From NCBI GenBank assembly GCA_000969725.1, contig JXSR01S042557.1: a stretch of 32,061 nt of DNA; one strand, given 5' to 3'. The notes beneath the pieces are model-generated. The model had not been told where the DNA came from, did not search any database, and was given only the letters and a program-made list of their open reading frames with translations. The stretch comes from Ophiothrix spiculata (lineage: Eukaryota > Echinodermata > Ophiuroidea > Amphilepidida > Ophiotrichidae). A program made the position numbers and the translations under genes. This document shows positions 10,282-21,026 of the stretch, in pieces (position 1 is the first letter of the stretch; each line of letters begins with the position of its first letter).

Positions 10282-11071
10282 CGCTTTAGATATGCAGGTG
10301 CCTTGAAACTTGTATGCTCAGTCAAAGACCCGCTATCCATATCAACATTCATGCTGACTAATCCTATATAATATAATATTGATAGGCCATGTCACGTATC
10401 CTCCACATACCACCCGGGTACAAATCATTTTGAAACATACTGTATTTTGCAAGTTAGATACGCAGGTGCCATGAATCTTGTATGCTCAGTCAAAGACCCG
10501 CTATCCATATAAACATTCATGTCAACTAATCCTATAAAATACAATATTGATAGACCATGTCACGTCCCCTTCACGTACCATCCGGGTACAAATCATTTTG
10601 AAACACCCTGTATTATGTGAGTTAGATACGCAGGTGCCAAGAAACTTGTATGCTCAGTCAAAGACCCGCTACCCATATCAACATTCATGCTGACTAATCC
10701 TATATAATATAATATTGATAAGACAGGTCATGTCCCCTCCACGTACCACCGAGGTACAAATCATTTTGAAACACCCTGTATTATGTGAGTTAGATACGCA
10801 GGTGCCAAGAAAGCTGTTTGCTCAGTCAAAGAGCTATCCATGTCAACCAATCCTATACAAATCATTTTGAAACACCCTGTATTATGCAACTTAGATACGC
10901 AGGTGCTAAGAAAGCTGTTTGCTCAGTCAAAGACCCACTATCCATCTCAACATTCATGTCATCTAATCCTATATAATATAATATTGATAGGCAATGTCAT
11001 GTCCCCTCCACGTACCACCCGGTACAAATCATTTTGAAACACCCTGGTCCCTGTATTATGTGAGATAAGCA

Positions 11072-11476
11072 CTAGATATACTTCATCATTTTTGAAGTTT
11101 GTAGACATTTTCATTCAGAATTTTTCTCATGATGATTGGTTTTAAGAATGGTGTAAACTTTCATTCTGAATGAACATTTTCCCATGTACTATTTCACCAT
11201 TGTGTAAATCATAACCGTCATTGCAAGAAGAGATTAGCTTACTATGAATATCTAGGCCGTAGAATCAATATCAAACATTATACTGCCCATCAGTAAGCAC
11301 TTGAAAATGTGCGATGGGGTGAAAAATAGGTCTCCATTTAATACATTCTTCATAATGTGAAAATCAAGAATGAAAATTCTCATTCAGAATGAATAGTTTA
11401 CTCCATTCTTAAAAACAAATCACCATGAGAAAAATTCTGAATGAAAATGACTACAAAAATAACAAAGTATATCTAG
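11072..11476. mobile_element. MITE with about 76-bp TIRs inside the satellite, copy 2
   Basis: This has the same ends and interior as 9874-10281, with a few substitutions and 1-4 base indels (for example GAATATCTAGG instead of GAATAAATCTAGG). It sits at the same place relative to the satellite units, so it was copied with the array rather than inserted independently. Confidence 0.92.
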
Positions 11477-12922
11477 CGCTTTACATATGCAGGTGCCAAG
11501 AAACTTGAATGCTCAGTCAAAGACCCGCTATCCATCTCAACATTCATGCCGTCTAATCCTATATACAATATTAATAGGCCATGTAATAGATCATGGCCAG
11601 CTATGTAAAGCATGTAGCATTTAGCAAATAATCTGGCTGACATTTGTATCACATTGCTTTCCATTATCCTTTAATTGCAAAGTGTTGATTGCTGCCTAGT
11701 ATGGTATTTCCATGGTTCATGTTATATAATATGAGTGTGTATCTAGATGTTAGAAATTTTTCTTTATTTTGTGTACAGGAAATAGGGGTAATGTTACCAG
11801 AATAACCAAATAATTTAAGAAGTCATCTTTTAATGATGCTTTTAAGTATTAAAATATTTATGATTAATTTGGAATCACCTTGCCTCAACTTTAGATGAGG
11901 AAGACATTGCAACGTCTTTTAAAATGGTAGTGTTTTTGTGGTACTTTTCTCTACCTGAAAACAGTAGGAATTAAAATGGTTGTGATGGTTTACTGACAGT
12001 TGCAGAATTATTATTGGCAGTATCATTTTGATATTACAGGTGCTGACCAATTTAAAATGCAAATATGAGACCATCCATCTCAAATGAGCCGTACATGCAG
12101 CAAACTTCATTTTTTGCTACAGGTGAAAATACATGTCAGAACGTAATTTGCCAAAATTGATTTTTTGACAGATTCACAATCCTTGTGCTTACTTCAAAAA
12201 CACCAGCAAAGTTTCATTTCAAAAAAATGATAGGAAATATGAAATCTGTATATTTTGAGGACAATTAACAGAAAATTAATCTCAGTTGTACATTTTACCC
12301 CTTGACGGACCATAACTTTACTTCTGGAAATCAAGTGAATTTCATTGAGGTGTCATTTTAATCCTTGTAACATGGTCTTTGCAAATGTTTAAACAAGTGA
12401 AAATGACAAAAGGCTGCATTTACAGCTGGTTTAGGATGGACGGTCACATATGTATCTACATTAATATTCCAGTACATTCATGAAGAATGTTAACCTAAAT
12501 TTATCAATGATTTTTTAAAAGTGCATCAATGACAATGATGTTTTCCTGTCAAAAGCATAGCTAAGTTATTAAATATCAATATTCTTGTTACTACATATAA
12601 AATCTCTTCCCTTCAAAATTGATTCCATGGGATATCATGTGCTGCCGTCATCAACACATGACATTTACCAGATATCCATGGAAGATGACATATTTGGGCC
12701 ATGCTCAAGATGCTTTTTATTGACCGACTGAATCGATTTGTTCACAGATACTTAGAAACAAAGATAACTTCTTTATGGTGAAGATTAGTCATCTAGTTGA
12801 GTTTCATATAATATTAAAATAAATCAAATACTGAAAGTAATAATAATAATAATATTATTATAGCACTTATGGATACATCGCGAACTTCCAGACCTCCAGA
12901 CTGATTGATCACATGACAACTT

Positions 12923-12963
12923 CTTTATGTAGGGTCATTTCGGGGAAGTTCACTCTCTTAGAT
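12923..12963. repeat. Dispersed repeat fragment, inverse partner of 345-405
   Basis: GTAGGGTCATTTCGGGGAAG followed by TTCACTCTCTTAGATTTCTG is the reverse complement of the ends of 345-405, without the internal duplicated piece. Two matches in this window suggest a dispersed family. Confidence 0.55.
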
Positions 12964-13775
12964 TTCTGTTTGTTCATGCAATACAGGAAAATATTTATTT
13001 ACAGGTTATGTCCTTGGGCAAGACTAATATTTAATCTTAATTGCTTAGTTGACCCGAGCGCATAGGGGAACTGTTACAGGATTATTACAATCTACTGCAG
13101 ATAGGGGTGAGCACCTTAGTTGATGCGATCTGATTTTGACGATTTCCAAGCGGCAGTGAACTGACGAAGTTGGAATTAATGGACTTAGTTTATCAGCGCT
13201 AAAAGCGTCATATTACTATTATTAATATTAGTGGACTGGGTGCATGTCACTTTCAGCCTCGTGTGATACCAACCCAAACCATTTTGATGGAATAATAAAA
13301 TCAACTCTGCTGCAGCATAGAAAAACCATCAAAGATTCCAATGGTTTATTGTTTTGAAAAAGGCAAGTTACTCAGACGAGTAATGATGAGAAATTCCAAA
13401 AGTTTGTTTCAAGCAAGTTTCAGAAAATGTAACGCTGTGTTCAAAGCTCATCCATGAACATCTACTTTACAACTTTAATTGTAATTAAATTGGTTTATAA
13501 AGACTCAGATTATTTGGGCGCTTCTACTCATATCTCCTTTGAATCTTTGTCATACAAGTTCAGACCAAAAAATCATTTGTTTGCAGTAACATGCTGAAAA
13601 AAATTACTGATGGTACGGCACGTAAAAAAAAAATAACAAGGTTACATATAACATGGACAAAGTACTGAAAAATGTATGATGAATAGATTTTTATCTATTT
13701 AAAGAACTAAATATTAATTTAAAACATGAAACATTAGCTTTGTCAAAATCTGGTAAAATCTTAACCAAAATTTAC

Positions 13776-13865
13776 TGTTTAGGCTATTTTTTATACTAAT
13801 TTTAATACAAAGTTTCTATGTACATTTTTTTCTATTTTTCAACTGACTTTTTTTCAGACTTCAGC
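13776..13865. repeat. Dispersed repeat fragment, direct copy at 19843-19915
   Basis: TTTACTGTTTAGGCTATTTT, then ACAAAGTTTCTATGT(A/G)CATTTTT and CAACTGA(C/T)TTTTTTT, are shared with 19843-19915, which lacks a short insert. Class unknown. Confidence 0.6.
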
Positions 13866-13967
13866 CTATTTTTAAAAAGAACAAATACCCTGATTAGTCA
13901 ACCCCACTGAAAGGACCAGTCCACCAATCCATAAACTGGTGTTATTTTTTCAGTGACAAAGAATGAA

Positions 13968-14260
13968 GGGGTCCGCTCGCTAGTTTGACGACTTGCTAGT
14001 CCGAAAGCTCGCTAGTCCGACGACTCGCTAGTCCGAAACATTATTCAATGGGGATATTTAACCTTGAAAAAGGCTTGCTAGTCCAAAAAAAAAAACAGCT
14101 CGCTAGTCCGAAGGTTTGCTAGTCCGAATATGAAAATAGGCTTGTCAGTCCGAATTTGCCATTCTAAATTACAGTTCGGACTAGCGAGCTGTCGGACTAG
14201 CGAGCCGTCGGACTAACAAGCTTTCGGTTAGAGAGTTGTCAGACTAGCGAGCTGTCCCCA
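13968..14260. mobile_element. Element built of direct and inverted copies of a GCTCGCTAGTCCGA motif
   Basis: Between 13975 and 14150 there are about eight plus-sense copies of (G/A)CTCGCTAGTCCGA or close variants (TTGCTAGTCCGA, TTGTCAGTCCGA). Between 14173 and 14253 there are about five reverse-complement copies (TCGGACTAGCGAGC and variants). The outer ends GGGGTCCGCTCGCTAG and CTAGCGAGCTGTCCCC form a terminal inverted repeat. The interior is a mixture of these motifs and short AT-rich spacers. It is most simply a MITE whose arms have amplified a short subrepeat. Confidence 0.85.
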
Positions 14261-14961
14261 GAATGAATTAGGGTTCGGATTTCTAAAAAACGTGTAACAA
14301 AATGAAACAAAAAATATTTCATATTAGGCCTTACACTGTACAAGTAGGTAACAGGTTATTTAACGTTTGACTAAAAGCATTATGTCACTGCCACTACCGG
14401 AACAAATCAATCCCGCAACCGGGTTCCTTTACTTATTCTTTACCTTGATGAACACAATTTGGATATTAACTGCACCTTAAATCTCACAAAAGGTGCAATT
14501 TGGGTTAAAATACGAGGCAATAAATTCTGCTTGATACTAGACATCGTAAGCTGACAGCTTTATTGAACCACAGAAATCAAGATACAGTAGGTTATTCAGA
14601 ACTATGTCAAATCATTAATCTGGAATAAAAAGCAACATAGTTTGGCAATTTATTAAATCAATTTTTTCCTAAGGGGATATATTTAACTAGTTTTATACAC
14701 AGCTGTTTAATGCCTCAGGCACAATACAATTACTGTTGTCCAACGTTGATGAAGAAAAGTTCAGAATCTATTGGTTTTTTTTTCACCAAATCAAGATTTC
14801 TAAGGTGAGGTTATCAACAGATACCAGGGAACCCAGTGCATAACTAATGTGAGCTTCAATAGTTAACTGGTATGAAATGATCATATAAAACAAATGGTGA
14901 TTAAGTTATTATCTGGAATACAAAAATATTTGCTATTGTAGAAATATGACTGAAATCTAAC

Positions 14962-16268
14962 AAACAGTGTGGAAAAAAAACCTGCATATCATAATTCATC
15001 GTTACTTGAGTAGATGTGAGAACAATAATCAAATATATATGCCAACCATGTTGATATTCAACCTGCATATGTGACCCATCATATCAAAAGGTACCTTAAG
15101 GGTCGCAAAATCAAAATTGATTTTTTGGTCTCATCTGAAAGCTGGAATTTTAAGCTTTAAATTGACACCTTGCTCTTGGTTATCGAATGTTCGGTTACAA
15201 AGTTACACCCAAATTGGAAAAGGGTATCGGGCGGATTCGGAAAAGCTTTAGTTTTGAGAAAATTGTGCTTGAAGTTTTTTTGAAGGATTTTTATATTGGC
15301 TTTTAACACATTTGTCTTATGTTTTGGATGTTGGAACTTTGATATGATATAATACACTTTAAAGGTAATGTTTCTGATAAAATTAGGAATTTGACCTTGA
15401 ACGTGATTTTTGACTAAGCTCAGCTTCAATGGCCCGTATCTCGTAATACACTATGCCAACCTTAAGGTACCTATCGATATGATGGGTCACATATATAATA
15501 ACTTCCATCCAAACCTGTTATAAAAACTATCAAACTTATGGACTCATAACTCTACCATAATTAAGATTCCAACCATCCTTGTGCCCTACTCACTTGACCT
15601 TTCAAAGTCAGGTTGCAATTATTCCGAGACATCCGCTAGACATAACTCACCGTCATATCGTCATGACTCAATACACTTGATTTCAGCGATTCATCACTGA
15701 ATCAACTCCTTCACATTTCCTTTTAATACTCCATCAACTTGCTGTCATCATCTATTATTAAGTGATACTAAGGTAATACATGCTATTATCTTTAAAACAA
15801 GACTCATTGTTACACAATTAACCAAAAACAAGTTCCAGAATATGTGACTCGCTATATCAAAAGACTCGCTACATCAAAACAGCTATGACAACCACAATGA
15901 TCATAAGTAAATGATCGATGGATTCACCGATATTACTTCAATGGCGGCAAATTATTGTACTTAGTAAATATTCTTAGAGAATTGGAATCGGCCGATTTGA
16001 GGCTGACTGTAAGATTCCGATCTTAGGTAGTCCAGTCAGTCAGACACTATTTGGTAATGATTTCTTTGTGGGTTACTTTGGAAATTTACTTGCCTGACTG
16101 ATCATTGCAAAAAATACCAATGTCAAGCGCTAAAGATAAATGAAAAGGATAACGCATAATTAAAAGTTTGAAATCTGTGCTCTAAACTGACGTCTTAAAG
16201 AGTATGTCTAAACATTGGAATGAAACATATGGTGTAAAATAAACAAAGGATTGTCATTAAACATTGAA
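14962..16268. repeat. Local duplication, copy A (interrupted by a MITE)
   Basis: The sequence is collinear with 16469-17308. Shared landmarks include CTTATGGACTCATAA, TCTACCATAATTAAGATTCC, GACATCCGCTAGACATAACT, CACTTGATTTCAGCGATTCA and GGTGTAAAATAAACAAAGGA. The offset in the body is about 1069 bp. Copy A contains the 15069-15493 MITE and a short CGGCCGATTTGAGGCTG piece absent from copy B. No coding sequence is seen. Confidence 0.93.
15069..15493. mobile_element. MITE with TATGTGACCCATCATATC-type TIRs
   Basis: ATGTGACCCATCATATCAAA followed by GGTACCTTAAGG at the left is mirrored by CCTTAAGGTACCT...GATATGATGGGTCACAT at the right. TA is present at both edges. The element separates two sequences that are nearly adjacent in duplicate copy B (GATATTCAAC and CTTCCAAACCTGTTAT), giving independent support for its limits. 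The interior has an open minus-strand frame of 90 codons that resembles nothing I recognise. Confidence 0.9.
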
Positions 16269-16468
16269 GTATTTATTTGTAACCTCAATAAATGTTCGTG
16301 GATACATTTTGGCCATAGGAAAAAAGTTCAACATTATTACAAATTTACCTGTAATGAAACATGTAACTGGAACCTGTCTTTGTAACAATTAACAAGTGCA
16401 ATAAAAAGTCTCTCAGATGATACATGCCATGGACATCAACATCAAATATTTCACTTGAGTAAAATTGA

Positions 16469-17308
16469 TTAAACTGTGTGAAAAAACAACCTATCATAAA
16501 TAATTGTTAGGACTTGCAATCAATTATATATGCCCTGGATTTTGATATTCAACAAGATGTAAAGCTTCCAAACCTGTTATTAAAACACTTGAGCAGTTTC
16601 AAACTTATGGACTCATAATTCTACCATAATTAAGATTCCAACCATCCCCGTGCCCTACTCACTTGATCTTTCTATGTCAGGTTGCAATTATTGCGAGACA
16701 TCCGCTAGACATAACTCACCGTCATATCGTCATGACTCAATACACTTGATTTCAGCGATTCATCACTGAATCAACTCCTTCACATTTCCTTTTAATACTC
16801 CAGCAACTTGCAGTCATCAGCTATTATTAAGTGATAACCAAATACATGCTATTATCTTTAAAACAAGTCTCATTGTTACACAATTAACCCAAAACAAGTT
16901 CTAGAATGTGACTCGCTATATTAAAAGACTTTGCATCAAAATAGCTATGACAAGCACACTGATCATAAGTAAATGATCGATGGATTCACCGATATTACTT
17001 CAATGGCGGCAAATTATTGTAGTTAGTAAATATTCTTAGAGAATTGGAATACTGTAAGATTCCGATCTTAGGTAGTCCAGTCAGTCAGACACTATTTGGT
17101 AATGATTTCTTTGTGGGTTACTTTGGAAATTTACTTGCCTGACTGATTATTGCAAAAAATACCAATGTCAAGCACTACAGATAATGAAAAGGATGATGCA
17201 TAATTAAGTTTGAAATCTGTGCTCTAAACTGACGTCTTCAAGAGCATGTTTCCACATTGGAATGAAACATATGGTGTAAAATAAACAAAGGATTGTCATT
17301 AAACATTT
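16469..17308. repeat. Local duplication, copy B (no MITE)
   Basis: Collinear partner of 14962-16268, with small indels and substitutions. At the position of the 15069-15493 MITE it reads TTCAACAAGATGTAAAGCTT, with no element. The right boundary is where both copies end ATTGTCATTAAACATT and then diverge. Confidence 0.93.
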
Positions 17309-17642
17309 TGTATTTCCTTTTAGGGGCAAGGACTGTGCAGTTGTTATGCAAATAGACAGGTGAAGGTTGAATTGAAGAGGTGTGCACAAGGCGTGGATTT
17401 TGAATTCACTGACGGATTTCTCGGCTTGCTGTGCGGACACGGCAAGTTAAATTTTCAGGGAAAGATTTGGGTTTAATGCAATTTTGCCCGAGATTTCTTT
17501 TCAGAATTATCATTTCCACTATAACATGAATATGGTGAGGGACAATTCTAAGGCATTGTTCAATTCTTTTCTTTTTGGTATCAATTGAAAGAAGAGATCT
17601 TAAACTACAAAATAATTTTGATTAGAGCATAAATTTTAAGTT

Positions 17643-18198
17643 NNNNNNNNNNNNNNNNNNNNNNNNNNNNNNNNNNNNNNNNNNNNNNNNNNNNNNNNNN
17701 NNNNNNNNNNNNNNNNNNNNNNNNNNNNNNNNNNNNNNNNNNNNNNNNNNNNNNNNNNNNNNNNNNNNNNNNNNNNNNNNNNNNNNNNNNNNNNNNNNNN
17801 NNNNNNNNNNNNNNNNNNNNNNNNNNNNNNNNNNNNNNNNNNNNNNNNNNNNNNNNNNNNNNNNNNNNNNNNNNNNNNNNNNNNNNNNNNNNNNNNNNNN
17901 NNNNNNNNNNNNNNNNNNNNNNNNNNNNNNNNNNNNNNNNNNNNNNNNNNNNNNNNNNNNNNNNNNNNNNNNNNNNNNNNNNNNNNNNNNNNNNNNNNNN
18001 NNNNNNNNNNNNNNNNNNNNNNNNNNNNNNNNNNNNNNNNNNNNNNNNNNNNNNNNNNNNNNNNNNNNNNNNNNNNNNNNNNNNNNNNNNNNNNNNNNNN
18101 NNNNNNNNNNNNNNNNNNNNNNNNNNNNNNNNNNNNNNNNNNNNNNNNNNNNNNNNNNNNNNNNNNNNNNNNNNNNNNNNNNNNNNNNNNNNNNNNNN
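17643..18198. other. Assembly gap (556 N)
   Basis: An unbroken run of N. It sits within repeat-rich DNA, about 330 bp right of the duplicated block, so a collapsed or unresolved repeat is a likely cause. An apparent minus-strand open frame across it is an artefact. Confidence 1.
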
Positions 18199-18382
18199 AG
18201 GTAATCACTGACTTCATATGAAATGAATTTGCTGACCCCCTTTTTCCAAGATTTTCAGAATTCATGTGGTTTTTAAATATATTTACTCTTAAGTTTACAC
18301 AGCAACGCATATACAGTAGAATACATAATTGGTCATGCTGGTAATAAACTCTATATGGAGCGTATTTATCGCATGAAATAAA

Positions 18383-18492
18383 TAACCTGCATAATACCAA
18401 TCCAATCTAATAAGATTATTTATAATTTTATGCAAACAACTGTGCGGTCATTATCATGTAACAATGACTTCTGTTAATGACCTGCATTCATG
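18383..18492. repeat. Dispersed repeat, direct copy at 19113-19224
   Basis: Shared stretches are ATAACCTG.(A/G)TAATA, ATCCAATCTAATA.GATTATTT, GCAAACAACTG(T/C)GCGGTCATT and GTAACAATGACTTCT, ending AATGACCTGC. Each copy is followed downstream by a hairpin element of another family (18712-18880 and 20072-20256), so a larger unit may be involved. Confidence 0.75.
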
Positions 18493-18711
18493 CAGTGCTT
18501 GCAATAATAGCATGTATGCTTTAAATGCAATATATATGCGCACGCACGCAATAATAGCGCCAAGGTCGCATTAGACAAAACTCAACGCGGACGCAGTGCC
18601 TGGACTATTCAATGTTTTTAGCAGATGGTAAAGAAACAAACTAAATGAAATCATGATTTTCACCCATTTTTGGTCAAAATTGGTAAGAATTTTACAGATA
18701 AAATTATGGTT

Positions 18712-18880
18712 ATTAATGACAATAATAACTGCACCCCATCTTTTTTGAGGTCATTGTTTAAAATCGTCACTGTTTGTTTAATGCCTTGGCACTTTTCTGA
18801 GCGTAGCACCTTGGCCAGAAACAAACACCTCAAATTTTAAACAATGACCTCAAAAAAGATGGTGTACAGTTATTAATATC
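18712..18880. mobile_element. Long-hairpin MITE, copy 1
   Basis: ATTAATGACAATAATAACTG, then CACC(C)CATCTTTTTTGAGGTCATTGTTTAAAAT on the left, is mirrored by ATTTTAAACAATGACCTC...AAAAAAGATGG and CAGTTATTAAT on the right. Only a short centre near 18795-18810 is unpaired. A second copy lies at 20072-20256. No protein-coding content. Confidence 0.9.
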
Positions 18881-19112
18881 TTAATGATTTTTTATTTTGA
18901 AAAACGAACCATGCTCCTGTAAACACACACAAATTGATGAACATACCAAATTTCAAGTACCCATGAAAACTCTAAACTATAGGCCAAACAAACATTTGTT
19001 GGACAGTGTATACCGAAATCCAGAGTGCAGGGCTCCATTGTTTGTAAATGCAGTCTTTACCATGGATTTTTGTTTACAATGTCCAATAAATTTTTACTTG
19101 GTAAACTGAATT

Positions 19113-19224
19113 AATAACCTGTGTAATAGTGCGATCCAATCTAATACGATTATTTCTACTTTTTCGCAAACAACTGCGCGGTCATTATCAGGTAACAATG
19201 ACTTCTTATAATGACCTGCGTATG
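19113..19224. repeat. Dispersed repeat, direct copy of 18383-18492
   Basis: The partner of 18383-18492, with several substitutions that mostly create CG dinucleotides (CTGCGCGGTC, ACGATT, TTCGC). This copy may have lost fewer CpGs. Confidence 0.72.
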
Positions 19225-19558
19225 AGATGTCATTTAGCGCTGAGTGCGTTTTCTCATAAAACCCCAAACGTTTATCATATTACGCGATGATTTGTCATTT
19301 CTTTTAGCAATATAATATTCAGTTTGTCTATTTTGATTCAAAAAGTTCTCAAAATGGGCAAAGTTTGGGGTCTTTTTTTGGAATTTGGTTATATATAAAT
19401 AATATTTCAAGAAATGGTGATTTGATATATAACTCCCAGGATGATTCCCTCCTTTTTTCCCCTTTAATTGTTTCCATATTTTAAAATGATGCTCCTTGCT
19501 TATTAAGGGACCCTCGGTTTAATTTTTATGTTTCATCCATGACTGCATATTCATTGCA

Positions 19559-19770
19559 AAGCTGTATCCACCCTTATGGTCTGACAACTGATTTATTTGT
19601 TTCACCTTTCTATTGGGATTATTTAATTCAGGGTGCTAGATCTTGATTGGTGATTTGTTATTTTGTGGGCTGTGGAATGCGGTGGTTTGTCTCACTCTTA
19701 GGGTGGGGAGTGGGTTATTTTGAGGGTTTGTCAGATGGCAGGTGCTCGGATTGAAAGGGTGGATACAGTT
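19559..19770. mobile_element. Possible MITE with CTGTATCCACCCTT ends
   Basis: AGCTGTATCCACCCTTATGG on the left is opposed by AAAGGGTGGATACAGTTGTC on the right. The interior is T/G-rich on the plus strand and not palindromic. Only the short inverted ends support the call. Confidence 0.55.
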
Positions 19771-19842
19771 GTCAAATAATTTGATAATGTACTTTTTTAT
19801 ATATTTGGTAGTATTGTGATTTTTGATACTGGGCGTTGTTTA

Positions 19843-19915
19843 ATTTACTGTTTAGGCTATTTTTTATTCACAAAGTTTCTATGTGCATTTTTCTATTTTT
19901 TAACTGATTTTTTTT
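19843..19915. repeat. Dispersed repeat fragment, direct copy of 13776-13865
   Basis: Starts TTTACTGTTTAGGCTATTTT and continues ACAAAGTTTCTATGTGCATT, as in the other copy, but about 15 bp shorter. Confidence 0.6.
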
Positions 19916-20071
19916 GTTTCCATTTTTTCTGATAATAAAAGTACTAAGGTACCCATACGTGGTCCTTGGTACAAAAGATATAAAAAAATATTACGCGATG
20001 ATCGTCATGCCCGGACTGAATTTCTTTATAAAATCACGAATAAAAGGCATTAAAAATGTCAAAAGACAATT

Positions 20072-20256
20072 ATTAATGACAATAATAACTTTGCACCATC
20101 TTTTAATTCGGTCATTGTTTCAAATCGTCGGTGTTTGTTTTGTGCCTTGGTACTTTTCCTCGCCCTAAGAAAAGTACCTCGGCCCAAAACAAACACCTCC
20201 GATTTTAAACAATGACCTCGAAAAAGATGGTGCGCAGTTATTATTGTGTAATTAAT
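20072..20256. mobile_element. Long-hairpin MITE, copy 2
   Basis: The left arm (AATAATAACTTTGCACCATC, then GGTCATTGTTTCAAATCG and GTGTTTGTTTTGTGCCTTGG) and the right arm (CCTCGGCCCAAAACAAACAC, then GATTTTAAACAATGACCTCG and GATGGTGCGCAGTTATTATT) pair over about 80 bp each. Fewer than ten unpaired bases lie at the centre, near 20160-20168. The two open frames visible here simply read the hairpin arms. Confidence 0.92.
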
Positions 20257-21026
20257 ACTCAAATGCATGCAATCAATTTTCAAAAATGGTTGATCCATTA
20301 CTCAGGACATACATTAACAAAAAAAAAAAATCCTCTATATTCACAGAGAGCCATTTACTTTACAACAAGTTGTAATTGGCTTGCCATCTTGGTCTTATAT
20401 TCCTTACATTTTAATTGAAGCCAACATGAATGGAAAGAAGGAAACATGTTTTCACATATCTTGAGCTACCCTTTAACAAATTGATCCAGCCAATGCATCA
20501 CATACTGATACAATCCAGACAGTAAGAAATAAAAAATGCAAAGCAAGCAGATATACCCAAGTCCTGATTTATTAGCAATCATACATGATTGATAAGGATG
20601 CAGAAGGCTTCCTTTTTCTTTTACATAATGTTTCCCATCATTACAATTGGTCAAAATCAATTAGAAGCATGAGCTTGACTCACAGATTTAATTTGATATA
20701 CCAACGTTAACTAGCTAAGTGGTGGACCCCCATCCAGCTCATCTTGGGTACTTGCCCACAGACCACACATGGCTTACCAGTGTAAGTCCCCTGACTGTTA
20801 ATCATCACACAATAAGAGTAGGGTTCACATCCAGGGAACTGCTGGTGTGCTGTTTTTGAGCAACATACTTGTTTGTTTATTTGTTTATCCTAGTTAGCCT
20901 GTAGAGGACACATGGGGTGTATGACAAAGTCACAGGATTCCAAAACCATGCATATAAGTCTGAATGGCCCATATAGGACTAATAAAAAACAGCATACACG
21001 TCAGATTAAAATAATTTGGGCACCTG

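Larger units (their letters stand above)
9263..11590. repeat. 168-bp tandem repeat array with 1.2-kb higher-order unit
   Basis: A unit containing CAGGTGCCAAGAAAGCTGTT, TTGCTCAGTCAAAGACC, TAATATTGATAGGCCATGT and AAATCATTTTGAAACACCCT recurs. The CAGGTG anchor is at 9433, 9601, 9702, 10295, 10463, 10631, 10799, 10900 and 11490, with a diverged start at 9269. The basic spacing is 168 bp; one unit type is shortened to 101 bp. The shortened unit plus a full unit and a MITE recur at an offset of 1198 bp (9601 to 10799, 9702 to 10900), so the array has higher-order organisation. Short open frames inside the units are incidental. Confidence 0.95.

Noticed and set aside
9263-11590. CRISPR-like or protein-coding repeat array
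   Set aside because: Repeats are 168 bp with no spacer-like variable segments, and open frames in the units differ in frame between copies and are interrupted. It is eukaryotic satellite DNA with MITEs.
15157-15429. 90-codon minus-strand open frame
   Set aside because: It lies wholly within the 15069-15493 MITE, is Lys/Phe/Asn-rich as expected from AT-rich DNA, and has no recognisable motif.
17204-17440. Possible extra exon on minus (78-codon frame starting MSAQQAEKSVSEF)
   Set aside because: The start is protein-like, but the frame then runs into copy B of the repeat duplication, no splice pair in matching phase was evident and no ICA1 motif is present.
17636-18400. Long 254-codon open frame on minus
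   Set aside because: Nearly all of it is the N gap; the real flanking residues show no protein-like pattern.
19914-20298. Overlapping open frames of 79-84 codons
   Set aside because: They read the arms of a long hairpin element on both strands, so the mirrored open frames are a by-product of the palindrome.
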